37,500 bases of DNA from an uncultured Prevotella sp. (GCA_934256705.1 CAKQPF010000034.1:1-37500), one strand, 5' to 3'. Counted from the first letter of the stretch, positions 22,936-31,768 are shown. The notes: generated by a model not told the origin, from the letters alone. Made by a program: numbers and translations.

Positions 22936-24996
22936 TTGAAAACAAATAGACTATTTGTTCTCTTCGCTTTTTCAGCGAGCACTTTTTCTGCTTCGGCACA
23001 GATTCACAGCAAGAACGAAGGTGCCAATGCAGACAGACAGATGAGCCTCAACCCCGTTGTAGTGACGGGGTCGGGGCATCATCAGCGTTTGGGGGTTACC
23101 ACCACGCCTGTCCATGTGCTCTCAGCGAAGGAAATCAGAGAGCAAGGTATCAGCACGTTTGCTGACGCTCTCACCAAGACCATGCCTCAACTGTCCATGG
23201 CTCCCAACGCCATGGGGTCGCAACTGCGCCTCAACGGTCTGGGAGGCAAATACATCCTCATTCTCATCAATGGCCATAAGCTCAGCGGTGACATATCAAA
23301 CAATGCCGACCTCAACCGCATCAACATGGCAAGAGTGAAGCGTATCGAGGTGCTCGACGGCGCTGCCAGTTCGCTTTACGGCAGTGATGCCATCGCAGGT
23401 GTCATCAATATCATCACCGACCAGCCCACTTCCGACCTCTTCAGCGCCACTTCCACATCGCGCATCAGCGGTGAAGGCCAACTGACCGAGCAGGTGAACA
23501 TCGACTTCTTCCATGGTGGATTCGGTTCATACACCTCCTTTGCCCATGACAGGGCGGACAGTTACCGCGTCAATGACCTCGAATACGTGAAGGGCAATGA
23601 AGGCGAAACCAGACAGACTCTTTCTCCTCTCTTTACCGGTTACAGGAACAATACTGTCAGCCAGCGATTTACTTGGCAGACCACTGACCAGCTGGCTTTC
23701 AATGCCGGAATGGAATACGGACACAAGAAGACCGACCGTCCCGACACCAACCCCGACATTCCTGGCGGTCTCGACTATGAGATGCGCTACAAATCTCTCA
23801 GATGGAATGTGGGAAGCATCTACAAACTGAGCCGCCGCAACTCCATCCAGGCTGACTTCACCGTGGACCGTTACCGCTACGGAAAGGAATATGACGTGGA
23901 GACAAAGACCTATAAGGTAGGCGATTACGTGCAGTCAAAGAAGCAACGCACCATGGACGGCGAGATTAAAGCCATCCTCGGACTGACAGAGAAGTCCACC
24001 ACCATCTTCGGAGCCGACTGGCGCAACGACATGCTTGTGGCTTCTTCGGGCAACATCGATGACAATGCCTACACGCTTTCCGGCTACGGACAGCACGAGA
24101 TGTCACTGCCTCTGAATCTGAAAGCCACCATCGGAGCTCGCTATACCTACCATAAGGAGTTCGGAAGCCGGTTCACTCCAAAAGTGGCAATGATGTATAG
24201 CAACGGCAATTTCAAGGTCCGCGCCACCTACAGCAACGGTTTCCGCGCTCCGGGACTTGATGAACTATACTACCGTTACTTCTCTGTCAACCGTGGAAAG
24301 CCGCAGGTATCGTTCGGCAACAAGGACCTGAAGTCCGAGTCGAGCAATTATTTCTCTCTCGGTGCGGAATACCGTGACAGCAGATTCTCTTTCTCCGTGA
24401 TGGGTTACATCAATCGTATCAACGACATGATAATCAAGGACAACATCTCCATGACTGACCCTCTGCGCGAGATGCTGATGAAGGAGTTCCCGGAAATGAC
24501 ACAGGAGCAGGCTGACAAGATGACTTCCTACGCCCACTATGTCAACAGCGACAAGGGCGACGTGAAGGGAGTGCAGGTCAATGTCACTGCTAATCCTGCC
24601 GACGGACTCAATTTCAGCGTCAACTATGCCTACACTTATGCACGCTCAAAGTCTGGCGACACATGGCAGACTCTCGACCGCAGCATCAAGAACTCACTGA
24701 CTCTGGCTGCCAATTACAGCCATTCATGGGGCTTGTACCGTCTCTCTGCCAACGTCAACTGCCGTATGCAGTCCAGGACTTACTATGCAGCCTACGAGGA
24801 TGCACCGGGCTATGGCGTATGGAATATCAACACCACGCACACTTTCTCGCTGGCTCGCCATCTCACAGTGGAGCCAAGTCTCGGCATAGACAATGTCTTT
24901 GACAAGACAGACGACCGCATCGACAGCAGCAAGCGCCGCTATGCCCTCTATTCTCCGGGCAGAATGTTCGTCGCCGGACTGAAGATAAGGTTGTAG
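22936..24996 (+). CDS. btuB: BtuB-like TonB-dependent receptor, second copy (TTG start)
   Basis: 686 aa from a TTG at 22936. The signal peptide (KTNRLFVLFAFSASTFSASAQ) begins exactly there, no in-frame ATG exists upstream, and the first internal ATG (23041) would remove the signal. A TonB-box-like PVVVTGSG precedes a plug (about 45-155) with LRLNGLGGKYILILINGHKL and AASSLYGSDAIAGVINIITDQP. The barrel follows to GRMFVAGLKIRL. It is clearly related to the first receptor in the plug but divergent in the barrel, so the two may take different corrinoids or cooperate with the CbiK lipoprotein encoded between them. The TTG start may lower its expression. Confidence 0.9.
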   Translation: MKTNRLFVLFAFSASTFSASAQIHSKNEGANADRQMSLNPVVVTGSGHHQRLGVTTTPVHVLSAKEIREQGISTFADALTKTMPQLSMAPNAMGSQLRLNGLGGKYILILINGHKLSGDISNNADLNRINMARVKRIEVLDGAASSLYGSDAIAGVINIITDQPTSDLFSATSTSRISGEGQLTEQVNIDFFHGGFGSYTSFAHDRADSYRVNDLEYVKGNEGETRQTLSPLFTGYRNNTVSQRFTWQTTDQLAFNAGMEYGHKKTDRPDTNPDIPGGLDYEMRYKSLRWNVGSIYKLSRRNSIQADFTVDRYRYGKEYDVETKTYKVGDYVQSKKQRTMDGEIKAILGLTEKSTTIFGADWRNDMLVASSGNIDDNAYTLSGYGQHEMSLPLNLKATIGARYTYHKEFGSRFTPKVAMMYSNGNFKVRATYSNGFRAPGLDELYYRYFSVNRGKPQVSFGNKDLKSESSNYFSLGAEYRDSRFSFSVMGYINRINDMIIKDNISMTDPLREMLMKEFPEMTQEQADKMTSYAHYVNSDKGDVKGVQVNVTANPADGLNFSVNYAYTYARSKSGDTWQTLDRSIKNSLTLAANYSHSWGLYRLSANVNCRMQSRTYYAAYEDAPGYGVWNINTTHTFSLARHLTVEPSLGIDNVFDKTDDRIDSSKRRYALYSPGRMFVAGLKIRL

Positions 24997-24999
24997 GTC

Positions 25000-25077
25000 G
25001 TTGGTTGTCGGTTGTTGGTTTTGGGTTATCTGTATAATAGTACGATACTAACCAAAAACCAACAACCGACAACCAAC
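25000..25077. repeat. perfect 23-bp GTTG/CAAC hairpin, copy 4
   Basis: GTTGGTTGTCGGTTGTTGGT plus TT (25000-25022) is the exact complement of 25055-25077, with a 32-nt AT-rich loop. It starts 4 bp after the stop of the second receptor and lies inside the operon. There is no T-run, so it is not a classic terminator. Confidence 0.92.
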
Positions 25078-25094
25078 AACCAACCCCCCACCCC

Positions 25095-25128
25095 CCGCCA
25101 CCGTGTCCGCCGCGTCACCGGCGGATTT
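25095..25128 (+). repeat. cob-operon hairpin element, copy 1
   Basis: The core reads CCGCCACCGTG then TCCGCCG CGTCAC CGGCGGA, a 7-bp perfect stem with a 6-nt loop. It ends 33 nt before the CobJ-CbiC start. See the copies at 26797, 31603, 31715 and 32992. Confidence 0.85.
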
Positions 25129-25158
25129 CCTCCATTTTTATCCACCCAAAAAGAAAAA

Positions 25159-26568
25159 ATGAAACAAATCATAGTCATAGGAATAGGTCCCGGAAGCAAG
25201 GACGACATGACCGTGGCGGTACGCGATACTATCGCCCAAGCCGACATAGTGGTGGGCTACAAGTTCTACTTCCAGTTTATCCGCCCATTGCTCCCAGCCA
25301 CTGCAAAGTGCATCGACACGGGCATGAAGCGTGAATGCGAAAGGGCTGAGGAAGCGTTCCGTCTGGCAGAAGAAGGCCATCAGGTAGTGGTGATGTCATC
25401 TGGCGACGCCGGCATCTACGGCATGGCTTCCCTCGTATGGGAGATGAAAGCCAAGAGCCTGTCTGACGTTGAGATCATCGTCCACCCCGGAATATCCGCT
25501 TTCCAGAAAGCCGGAGCACTGCTCGGAGCACCGGTCAGCCATGATTTCTGCGTCATTTCGCTCTCTGATCTCATGACTCCCTGGAGCCTCATCGAGCGAC
25601 GTATCACGGCGGCAGCGCAGGCCGACTTCGTCACTGCCATCTATAATCCCCGTTCCAACGAGCGTTACTGGCAGTTGGGACGCCTGAAGGAAATTTTCCT
25701 CAACGAGGGACGAAGCGGTGACACCCCCGTGGGCTACGTCCGTCAGGCGGGTCGTGAGGGCGAGACTGTAAAGGTCACCACACTCAGCAACCTCGACCCC
25801 AAGGACATAGACATGCTGACCATCGTCATAATAGGCAATTCCCAGACCTTCTCCTTCGGCAATAAGATGATTACGCCCCGTGGCTATATCGCGAAATACG
25901 GACAGCCAAAGGAGAACCGTTCCATTGGTGCCGGCATAATGACCGAGAGTTTCCAGACCATCCTCTCCGAGCTTCACCGCCAAGACTACCCTATCGACCA
26001 CAGATGGCTGCTGCTCCATGCCATCCATACCACTGCCGATTTCGACATGGAGAACGTGCTCTACTCCGACCCGGGTGCTGCCACCCGCATCTACGAAAGC
26101 ATCCGCGACCATCGCCTTACCACCATCGTCACCGACGTGACAATGGCTGAGAGCGGCATACGCAAGGGCGCACTGCAGCGTCTCGGACTGGAAGCGAAAT
26201 GCTATCTCCACGACCCGAGAGTGGAGGCAATGGCGGCTGAACAGCATATCACCCGCACCCAGGCTGGCATACGCCTCGCCGTCCAGGAGCATCCGGATGC
26301 GCTCTTCGCCTTCGGCAACGCCCCTACTGCGCTCATCGAACTGTGCGAACTGATGCGTCACGGCAAGGCTCATCCGCTCGGCATCATCGCTGCCCCAGTA
26401 GGTTTTGTCCATGTCAAGGAGTCTAAATATATGGTGAAGAGTTTCAATGACGTGCCTAAAGTCATCGTAGAAGGCAGAAAGGGAGGCAGCAACATCGCCG
26501 CCACGCTCTGCAATGCCATCATGACCCTCGACGATGCCGGTTGTCTCCTGCCCGGAAGAGACCTGTAA
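25159..26568 (+). CDS. cobJ-cbiC: fused precorrin-3B C17-methyltransferase / precorrin-8X methylmutase (CobJ-CbiC)
   Basis: 469 aa from the ATG at 25159 after AAGAAAAA; an in-frame upstream start (25012) lies inside the hairpin. Residues 1-245 are a SAM-dependent corrin methyltransferase (GIGPGSKDDMT, SSGDAGIYGM at 80-89, VHPGISAFQKAGALLGAPVSHDF). This step methylates C17 with ring contraction. Residues about 260-469 are the methylmutase, which shifts the C11 methyl to C12; its catalytic His is His290 in LLHAIHTTADFD, and FGNAPTAL and GVPVGFVH-like APVGFVHVKES follow. The joining of two non-consecutive steps in one chain is seen in other Bacteroidetes. With CbiD, CbiG and CbiK it belongs to the anaerobic, early-cobalt route. 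Confidence 0.94.
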   Translation: MKQIIVIGIGPGSKDDMTVAVRDTIAQADIVVGYKFYFQFIRPLLPATAKCIDTGMKRECERAEEAFRLAEEGHQVVVMSSGDAGIYGMASLVWEMKAKSLSDVEIIVHPGISAFQKAGALLGAPVSHDFCVISLSDLMTPWSLIERRITAAAQADFVTAIYNPRSNERYWQLGRLKEIFLNEGRSGDTPVGYVRQAGREGETVKVTTLSNLDPKDIDMLTIVIIGNSQTFSFGNKMITPRGYIAKYGQPKENRSIGAGIMTESFQTILSELHRQDYPIDHRWLLLHAIHTTADFDMENVLYSDPGAATRIYESIRDHRLTTIVTDVTMAESGIRKGALQRLGLEAKCYLHDPRVEAMAAEQHITRTQAGIRLAVQEHPDALFAFGNAPTALIELCELMRHGKAHPLGIIAAPVGFVHVKESKYMVKSFNDVPKVIVEGRKGGSNIAATLCNAIMTLDDAGCLLPGRDL

Positions 26569-26685
26569 GATGTGGCTTTCTGCAGCACAATAGCCGGACT
26601 GGAAAAATCGGACAAAATTGAAATAAGTTATCCTTCTCCAGACGATATTTTTGCCTTCACAAAGCAATAGCGAAGATATCACGAT

Positions 26686-26757
26686 GCAAAAGCATAGATA
26701 TTACCCCGTAAAAGCATAGATATTGCCCCGTAATAGCTATGCTTTTACACCGCAAAA
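26686..26757. repeat. AAAAGCATAGATATT direct and inverted repeats
   Basis: Two direct copies of a 22-bp unit AAAAGCATAGATATTRCCCCGT (from 26688 and 26710) are followed by AGCTATGCTTTTAC, an inverted copy of the unit's start. The cluster can fold into a hairpin in either of two pairings. Confidence 0.8.
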
Positions 26758-26796
26758 TCAACGCTTTCGCAACCCTCTGACAGTCACCTCATTGCG

Positions 26797-26828
26797 CCGC
26801 CACTGTGTCGCCTGCGTTACCGGGCGAT
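26797..26828 (+). repeat. cob-operon hairpin element, copy 2
   Basis: CCGCCACTGTG then TCGCCTG CGTTAC CGGGCGA. The arm bases differ from copy 1 at several positions, yet pairing is kept apart from one G-T wobble. It lies 98 nt before the CbiE-CbiT start. Confidence 0.8.
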
Positions 26829-26925
26829 GTCCCCCTCCTCCCCAAACAGGAAAAACCGAACAATCCCCCATCCACACTCCGTCCACATCCACGAAGTTTC
26901 ACCAACAAAACCCACCCATCCGCTT

Positions 26926-28119
26926 ATGCTTCAGTTTACTGTCATCGGCATAAATGACCATCCGCACCCCTATTTCCCGAAGGAAGTGGAAGAGATAATA
27001 GCCTCATCCCGCGTCTTCTCAGGCGGTTCGCGCCATCATGAAATCATGGCTGACAGACTGCCGGAAGGCGCTGAATGGATAGAGATCACAGTGCCGCTGG
27101 CGGAAGTGTTCCGACGATATTCCGCTGACGACCGTCACATAGTGGTGTTCGCATCGGGCGACCCGCTGTTCTATGGCTTTGCCACTACGCTGAAACGTAA
27201 GTTTCCGGAGGCTGACATCCGCGTCTTCCCCACCTTCCATTCCCTCCAGTCGCTTGCCCACAGGCTCGTGTTGCCTTATCATGACCTCACCCTCGTCTCG
27301 CTGACAGGCAGACCGTGGAACGCTCTTGATGCTGCATTGATAGAGGGAAGGCAGAAAATAGGATGCCTGACAGACCGCAACCACACGCCTTCTGCCATCG
27401 CAAGCCGACTCCTGGACTATGGTTATTCCAACTATGAGATAGCCGTAGGCGAGCATCTCGGCAATCCCGACAAGGAGAATGTGGAGACAATGTCCCTCAA
27501 TGATGCGGCGGAAAGGGATTTCCTGATGCCAAACTGCTGCATTCTCATGCAGAAACGCCCTAACCAGAAGGTGCCGATGGGCATTCCCGACGAGGCTTTC
27601 GCCATACTGGAAGGTCGTCCGAGGATGATCACGAAGATGCCTTTCCGCCTCCTTAGCATACAGGAATTGGGACTTCAGAGCGACAGCGTGCTCTGGGATG
27701 TAGGCTTCTGCACAGGCAGCATCTCCATCGAGGCAAAGCGACTGTTTCCTTCCATCGACGTCATTGCCTTTGAGATAAGGAAGGAAGGCGAGCAACTGAT
27801 GCGCGAGAACACCCGCCGCTTCGGTACGCCGGGCATACTTCCCGTAATCGGCGACTTCATGACGCTGGACCTGTCACCATTCCCCGCCCCTACCAATGTG
27901 TTCATCGGAGGGCATGGCGGCAAACTGAAAGAGATGATGGCACGCATCTGCGAGGTGCTGAAACCGGGCGGATGTATCGTGATGAACTGTGTCACAGCGG
28001 AGAGCTGCCGCCTCTTTGACGAAGCCTGCACTGCCCTTCCGCTCTCCCAGCAAGCCTCCATTTCCATTTCACTCAACGATTATAACCCCATTACCATAAA
28101 GAAATGCATCAAGCAATAG
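26926..28119 (+). CDS. cobL: fused precorrin-6Y C5,15-methyltransferase / decarboxylase (CobL = CbiE-CbiT)
   Basis: 397 aa from the ATG at 26926, where similarity starts (MLQFTVIGIN); an in-frame start at 26827 adds only a Pro/His-rich stretch. Residues 1-215 are CbiE, a corrin methyltransferase fold with FASGDPLFYGF at 75-85 and VGEHLGNPDKENVETM. Residues about 225-397 are CbiT, a Rossmann methyltransferase with SAM motif LWDVGFCTGSISIEA (256-270) and GGHGGKLKEMM. Together they methylate C5 and C15 and remove the C12 acetate carboxyl. The GFCTGS motif replaces the more usual GAGTGS. The end overlaps the CbiG-CbiF start by 16 bp, so translation is probably coupled. Confidence 0.95.
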   Translation: MLQFTVIGINDHPHPYFPKEVEEIIASSRVFSGGSRHHEIMADRLPEGAEWIEITVPLAEVFRRYSADDRHIVVFASGDPLFYGFATTLKRKFPEADIRVFPTFHSLQSLAHRLVLPYHDLTLVSLTGRPWNALDAALIEGRQKIGCLTDRNHTPSAIASRLLDYGYSNYEIAVGEHLGNPDKENVETMSLNDAAERDFLMPNCCILMQKRPNQKVPMGIPDEAFAILEGRPRMITKMPFRLLSIQELGLQSDSVLWDVGFCTGSISIEAKRLFPSIDVIAFEIRKEGEQLMRENTRRFGTPGILPVIGDFMTLDLSPFPAPTNVFIGGHGGKLKEMMARICEVLKPGGCIVMNCVTAESCRLFDEACTALPLSQQASISISLNDYNPITIKKCIKQ

Positions 28120-29858
28120 TCATTATTTCCGAAGGACAACGCCCTCTGGCTGAGACGATAGCAAGGGAGACGGGCGCTGATATCCTGCATATAAATGATG
28201 TTTCATCACGCTGGCACGACTATAATGCCTTCATATTCATCTCTGCTCTCGGCATCTGCGTGCGCACTATTGCCCCTCTGATAGCCGACAAGCATTCTGA
28301 CCCTGCCGTGGTATGCGTGGACACCTGTGGCAAGCACGCCATTGCCGTCGCGTCAGGTCATGTGGGCGGGGCCAACGAATTGACAAAGATTATTGCCCAT
28401 ACCATCGGTGCAGAGGCGGTAATCACCACCCAGAGCGACCTCACCGGACTGTGGGCTCTCGACACTCTCGCCGGAAAATTCGGCTGGGAGATGGACGAGA
28501 CGCATATCAATGACCAGATCTCGCTCTTCGTCAACGGACATCCTACTGCGCTTCTGCTGGAAGTAAGGGACAAAGGCACGGACTGGCTGGAAGCCAACCT
28601 GCCTCAGCACGTCACCGCATTCCATCATTCCGGCGACATCAGGATGGATGATTTCGAGTTGCTTATCGTCGTCGGTCCTGTCATGCCGCAGACTGATTTG
28701 CCCACCGTATGGTTCTCTCCACGCTGTCTCCACGCCGGCATCGGACTGGCTCATCAGGCTCCCGTGGCTACGCTCGACGAGATTCGCCAGAGCTTGCGCA
28801 AGCATGGCATCATGGAGCGTGCCATCGCTTCATGGCACACCATTGACGTCAAGGCGGATGAACCTGTAGTGGGCAAACTGAAGGAAGAGGGCTGCAGCGT
28901 GGAACTGCTTACTGCTGACCAGCTCAACTCCAAGGAAGTGCCCTCTCCAAGCGCTGTCGTAGAGCGTCATGTAGGCACAAAGAGCGTCTCCGAAGCGGCG
29001 GCTATGATCGGTGCCGGCACTGACTCCCTGCTGCTGGAAAAGCAGAAAGGCGCACAATGGACCTTGGCTGTCGCCACGGAAGCCACATATCTGCGTCGTG
29101 GCCACGTGGAAATCGTCGGTGCAGGTCCTGGCGATCCAGACCTCGTTTCGGTGCGTGGCAGAAGATTTCTGGAGGCGGCAGACCTCATTCTCTATGCCGG
29201 AAGCCTCGTGCCGCGCGAGTTGACGCTGTGCGCCAAAGCCGGAGCGGTGGTAAGGAGCAGCGCATCCATGGCTCTGGAGGAACAATGCGAACTGATGAAG
29301 TCATTTACTGACCGTGGTCTCCTCGTGGTCCGTCTGCATACTGGTGACCCTTGCATCTTCGGAGCTATACAGGAGCAGATGGCGTTCTTCGATTCGCATG
29401 ACATAAGTTACCATATCACGCCGGGCATTTCATCCTTCCTGGCCGCAGCGGCTGAACTGCGTTCGCAATTCACTATCCCTGAACGCTGCCAGACCATCAT
29501 CCTTACTCGCGGCGAAGGACGCACTCCGATGCCGGAAAAGGAGAAACTGCACCTTCTGGCACGCAGTCAGAGCACCATGTGCATCTTCCTCAGCGCATCC
29601 ATTGTCGATGATGTCCAGCGACAACTGCTGGAGGAATACCCTCCACACACTCCGGTGGCGGCATGTTATCACCTCACATGGCCCGACCAGCACATCTACC
29701 GCGGCACTCTCGACCATCTGGCTGACATAGTAAAGGGCAACAACCTGACGCTCACCACCATGATAGTGGTTGGCGAAGCCATAGACAACAGGCACGGACT
29801 GTCTGAACTCTACAGCAGTCATTTCACACATTTGTTCAGAAAAGCGACAGAAGAATGA
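28104..29858 (+). CDS. cbiG-cbiF: fused cobalt-precorrin-5A hydrolase / precorrin-4 C11-methyltransferase (CbiG-CbiF)
   Basis: 584 aa. CbiG occupies about 1-330: an N-terminal domain with FISALGICVRTIAPLI, ASGHVGGANELT and TTQSDLTGLWALDTLA, a variable middle, and a C-terminal domain with HAGIGLAHQAP, IASWHTIDVKADE and MIGAGTDSLLL. It opens the delta-lactone and releases acetaldehyde, a step specific to the anaerobic route. CbiF/CobM occupies about 334-584, with VGAGPGDPDLVSVRG, RLHTGDPCIFGAIQEQM, TPGISSFLAAAAEL and the late TWPDQHIYRGTL segment. It methylates C11 immediately before the CbiG reaction, so the fusion places consecutive steps in one protein. It overlaps the genes before and after (16 bp and 4 bp). 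Confidence 0.95.
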   Translation: MHQAIVIISEGQRPLAETIARETGADILHINDVSSRWHDYNAFIFISALGICVRTIAPLIADKHSDPAVVCVDTCGKHAIAVASGHVGGANELTKIIAHTIGAEAVITTQSDLTGLWALDTLAGKFGWEMDETHINDQISLFVNGHPTALLLEVRDKGTDWLEANLPQHVTAFHHSGDIRMDDFELLIVVGPVMPQTDLPTVWFSPRCLHAGIGLAHQAPVATLDEIRQSLRKHGIMERAIASWHTIDVKADEPVVGKLKEEGCSVELLTADQLNSKEVPSPSAVVERHVGTKSVSEAAAMIGAGTDSLLLEKQKGAQWTLAVATEATYLRRGHVEIVGAGPGDPDLVSVRGRRFLEAADLILYAGSLVPRELTLCAKAGAVVRSSASMALEEQCELMKSFTDRGLLVVRLHTGDPCIFGAIQEQMAFFDSHDISYHITPGISSFLAAAAELRSQFTIPERCQTIILTRGEGRTPMPEKEKLHLLARSQSTMCIFLSASIVDDVQRQLLEEYPPHTPVAACYHLTWPDQHIYRGTLDHLADIVKGNNLTLTTMIVVGEAIDNRHGLSELYSSHFTHLFRKATEE

Positions 29859-31579
29859 TTCTAATATTAGGCGGTACAACGGAAGGACGCAAAGCAGTCA
29901 GCGAACTGGAAGAGGCTGGTTCCACATTCTACTACTCCACCAAGACCGGAGAGCAGGACGTGGAACTATGTCATGGCATTGCCATCAGCGGCGCTTTGAC
30001 GGAAAGCGAAATGCAGGCTTTCTGCCATGAGAAGGCGATACGCCTGATAGTGGATGCTGCCCACCCTTTCGCTGCCGTGCTGCATGATACGGTGGCGAGG
30101 GTCGGCACTCGGTTGCACTTGCCTGTAATACGCTTTGAGCGCATTTTCCCGCCTCGCGACAAGGACATCACCTGGGTGGATTCCTATGACGAAGTGATAG
30201 AGATATTGGGACGACAGCCCGGTCTGACAGTGGAAGCCACTACGGGAGTGCAGAGCATTGCAAAGCTCAAGCCGCTGGAAGGGAAAGGCATAAGGATGTA
30301 TTACCATATACTCGACCGACAGTCCAGCATCGACAAGGCCATGAAATGCGGCGTTAGTATGGACCAGATTGTCAGATATGGTCAGCAGGATGAGGTGAAA
30401 GCCGACGTGATGATACTGAAGGAAAGCGGGCTGAGCGGCGGTTTCTGCCAGAAAACGGAAAGCGCACGCCGGCGAAACATGAGGATGATTGCCATACGTC
30501 GCCCTGCCACTCCGCCGTCATTCCTCTGCGTCAACGGTGAGCATGGCTTGCGACTGATGGTGGAACGGCTGCTGCCGGAATTCTATCCCCTGCATAGCGG
30601 ACTGACCACCGGCACTTGTGCCACGGCAGCTACTGTGGCTGCATACGGACTACTGGACGGCAGAACGCCTGAAAGCGTGGATATCACCCTGCCTAATGGC
30701 GAGACCATCCCCGTCAGCGTGGGATATGGCGACGGCTATGCCTTCGTCATCAAGCCAAGCGGCGACGACCCCGACATCACCAAAGGGGCGGAGATAAGGG
30801 CTAAGGTGGTACGTACCGGCAAGCCACTTGCCATCATCGGCGGCGAGGGAATCGGCAGATTTACGCTCCCCGGCTTTGATTTCCCCCCGGGAGAGGCTGC
30901 CATCAACAAGGTGCCGAGGCAGATGATCCACACCAACCTGCACGAAGCGCAGGTCGATGTCACCCTTTCGGTAGTGGGGGGAGAAGAGTTGGCACGCCAT
31001 ACATTCAATCCACGGCTGGGCATTGAGGGCGGAATAAGCATCGTGGGCGTGTCCGGCATCATCAAGCCTTTCTCCGAACAGGCATTTGTGGACAGCATAC
31101 GCAAATGTATGACTGTGGCAAAGGCTTCCGGAACGGATGAGGTGGTAATCAATAGTGGAGCAAAGAGCGAGAGAATGGTGCGTGAACGCTTTGCCGATCT
31201 GCCTACGCAGTGCTTCGTGGAGTACGGCAATTACATCGGCAGCACACTGCAAATCGCTGACGAACTGCATTTCTCCAGCGTGCATCTGGTGATGATGCTG
31301 GGTAAGGCAGTCAAACTGGCAGCCGGAAATCTCGACACTCACAGCAAGCGATGCGTCATGGATAAGGATTTCATCATACATATTCTGCAGGATGCCGGTT
31401 GTGATGCCGAGGTCTGCAAGCGTGCCGGAAATATCACATTGGCTCGTGAACTCTGGACAATAGTGCCGCAATCACGCCTTGATTCCTTCGTCCGCATCCT
31501 CACATCCCATTGCCACAACGTCTGCAAGCCCCTCCTCCCGAAAGGCAATCTCGAGATTATTATTATCAAAAATGTGTGA
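29855..31579 (+). CDS. cobK-cbiD: fused precorrin-6A reductase / cobalt-precorrin-5B C1-methyltransferase (CobK-CbiD)
   Basis: 574 aa, starting in an ATGA overlap with the preceding gene. CobK/CbiJ is residues 1-245: ILILGGTTEGRKAV, VDAAHPFAAVLHDT, RFERIFPP and VEATTGVQSI. It reduces the macrocycle with a nicotinamide cofactor. CbiD is about 247-574: LHSGLTTGTCATAAT, DITLPNGETIPV, GFDFPPGEAAINKVPRQMI, GVSGIIKPFSEQAFVDSI and a C-terminal GKAVKLAAGNLDTHSK. It methylates C1 and is diagnostic of the anaerobic pathway. As in the preceding gene, the two reactions are adjacent in the pathway (CbiD, then CobK). It is the last enzyme of the overlapping block. Confidence 0.95.
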   Translation: MILILGGTTEGRKAVSELEEAGSTFYYSTKTGEQDVELCHGIAISGALTESEMQAFCHEKAIRLIVDAAHPFAAVLHDTVARVGTRLHLPVIRFERIFPPRDKDITWVDSYDEVIEILGRQPGLTVEATTGVQSIAKLKPLEGKGIRMYYHILDRQSSIDKAMKCGVSMDQIVRYGQQDEVKADVMILKESGLSGGFCQKTESARRRNMRMIAIRRPATPPSFLCVNGEHGLRLMVERLLPEFYPLHSGLTTGTCATAATVAAYGLLDGRTPESVDITLPNGETIPVSVGYGDGYAFVIKPSGDDPDITKGAEIRAKVVRTGKPLAIIGGEGIGRFTLPGFDFPPGEAAINKVPRQMIHTNLHEAQVDVTLSVVGGEELARHTFNPRLGIEGGISIVGVSGIIKPFSEQAFVDSIRKCMTVAKASGTDEVVINSGAKSERMVRERFADLPTQCFVEYGNYIGSTLQIADELHFSSVHLVMMLGKAVKLAAGNLDTHSKRCVMDKDFIIHILQDAGCDAEVCKRAGNITLARELWTIVPQSRLDSFVRILTSHCHNVCKPLLPKGNLEIIIIKNV

Positions 31580-31602
31580 GGAAGAAAGGTTTTCCCATCC
31601 CT

Positions 31603-31640
31603 CCGCCACTGTGCCAGCCGCGTTACCGACAGATATAAGA
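31603..31640 (+). repeat. cob-operon hairpin element, copy 3 (decayed)
   Basis: CCGCCACTGTG then CCAGCCG CGTTAC CGACAGA; the right arm has lost pairing at three positions. It is followed by TATAAGATAAGAAA, the same tail as copy 5. It lies 112 nt upstream of copy 4 and is not next to a start codon. Confidence 0.7.
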
Positions 31641-31670
31641 TAAGAAACCGCAACCGCGTCAGCGCGATTT

Positions 31671-31704
31671 TTCACTCTTCACTTTTCACTCTTCACTTTT
31701 CACT
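31671..31704. repeat. 14-bp tandem repeat
   Basis: TTCACTCTTCACTT occurs twice (31671-31684 and 31685-31698) and is followed by a partial unit TTCACT. It sits between hairpin copies 3 and 4 in the CobK-CbiD to BtuF spacer. Confidence 0.85.
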
Positions 31705-31714
31705 AAAGAAATAA

Positions 31715-31746
31715 GCCATTGTGCCAGCCGCGTTACCGGCTGGTTT
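31715..31746 (+). repeat. cob-operon hairpin element, copy 4
   Basis: GCCATTGTG then CCAGCCG CGTTAC CGGCTGG, a perfect 7-bp stem whose bases differ from copy 1 on both arms (compensatory). It ends about 25 nt before the BtuF-like start. Confidence 0.85.
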
Positions 31747-31768
31747 CCCCATAATAAAGAAAAAGAAA

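Larger units (their letters stand above)
26569..26925. other. 357-bp spacer inside the cobamide operon
   Basis: It holds the AAAAGCATAG repeat cluster (26686-26757) and cob-operon hairpin copy 2 (26797-26828). TATTTTTG at 26646-26653 resembles a -7 element, but the nearest upstream TTG is 25 nt away. No coding frame is convincing. An internal promoter for the CbiE-CbiT to CobK-CbiD genes is possible. Confidence 0.5.

Noticed and set aside
25396..26682. 428-codon minus-strand frame opposite CobJ-CbiC
   Set aside because: It is antisense to a gene with clear catalytic motifs; long antisense frames are common in this GC-biased codon use.
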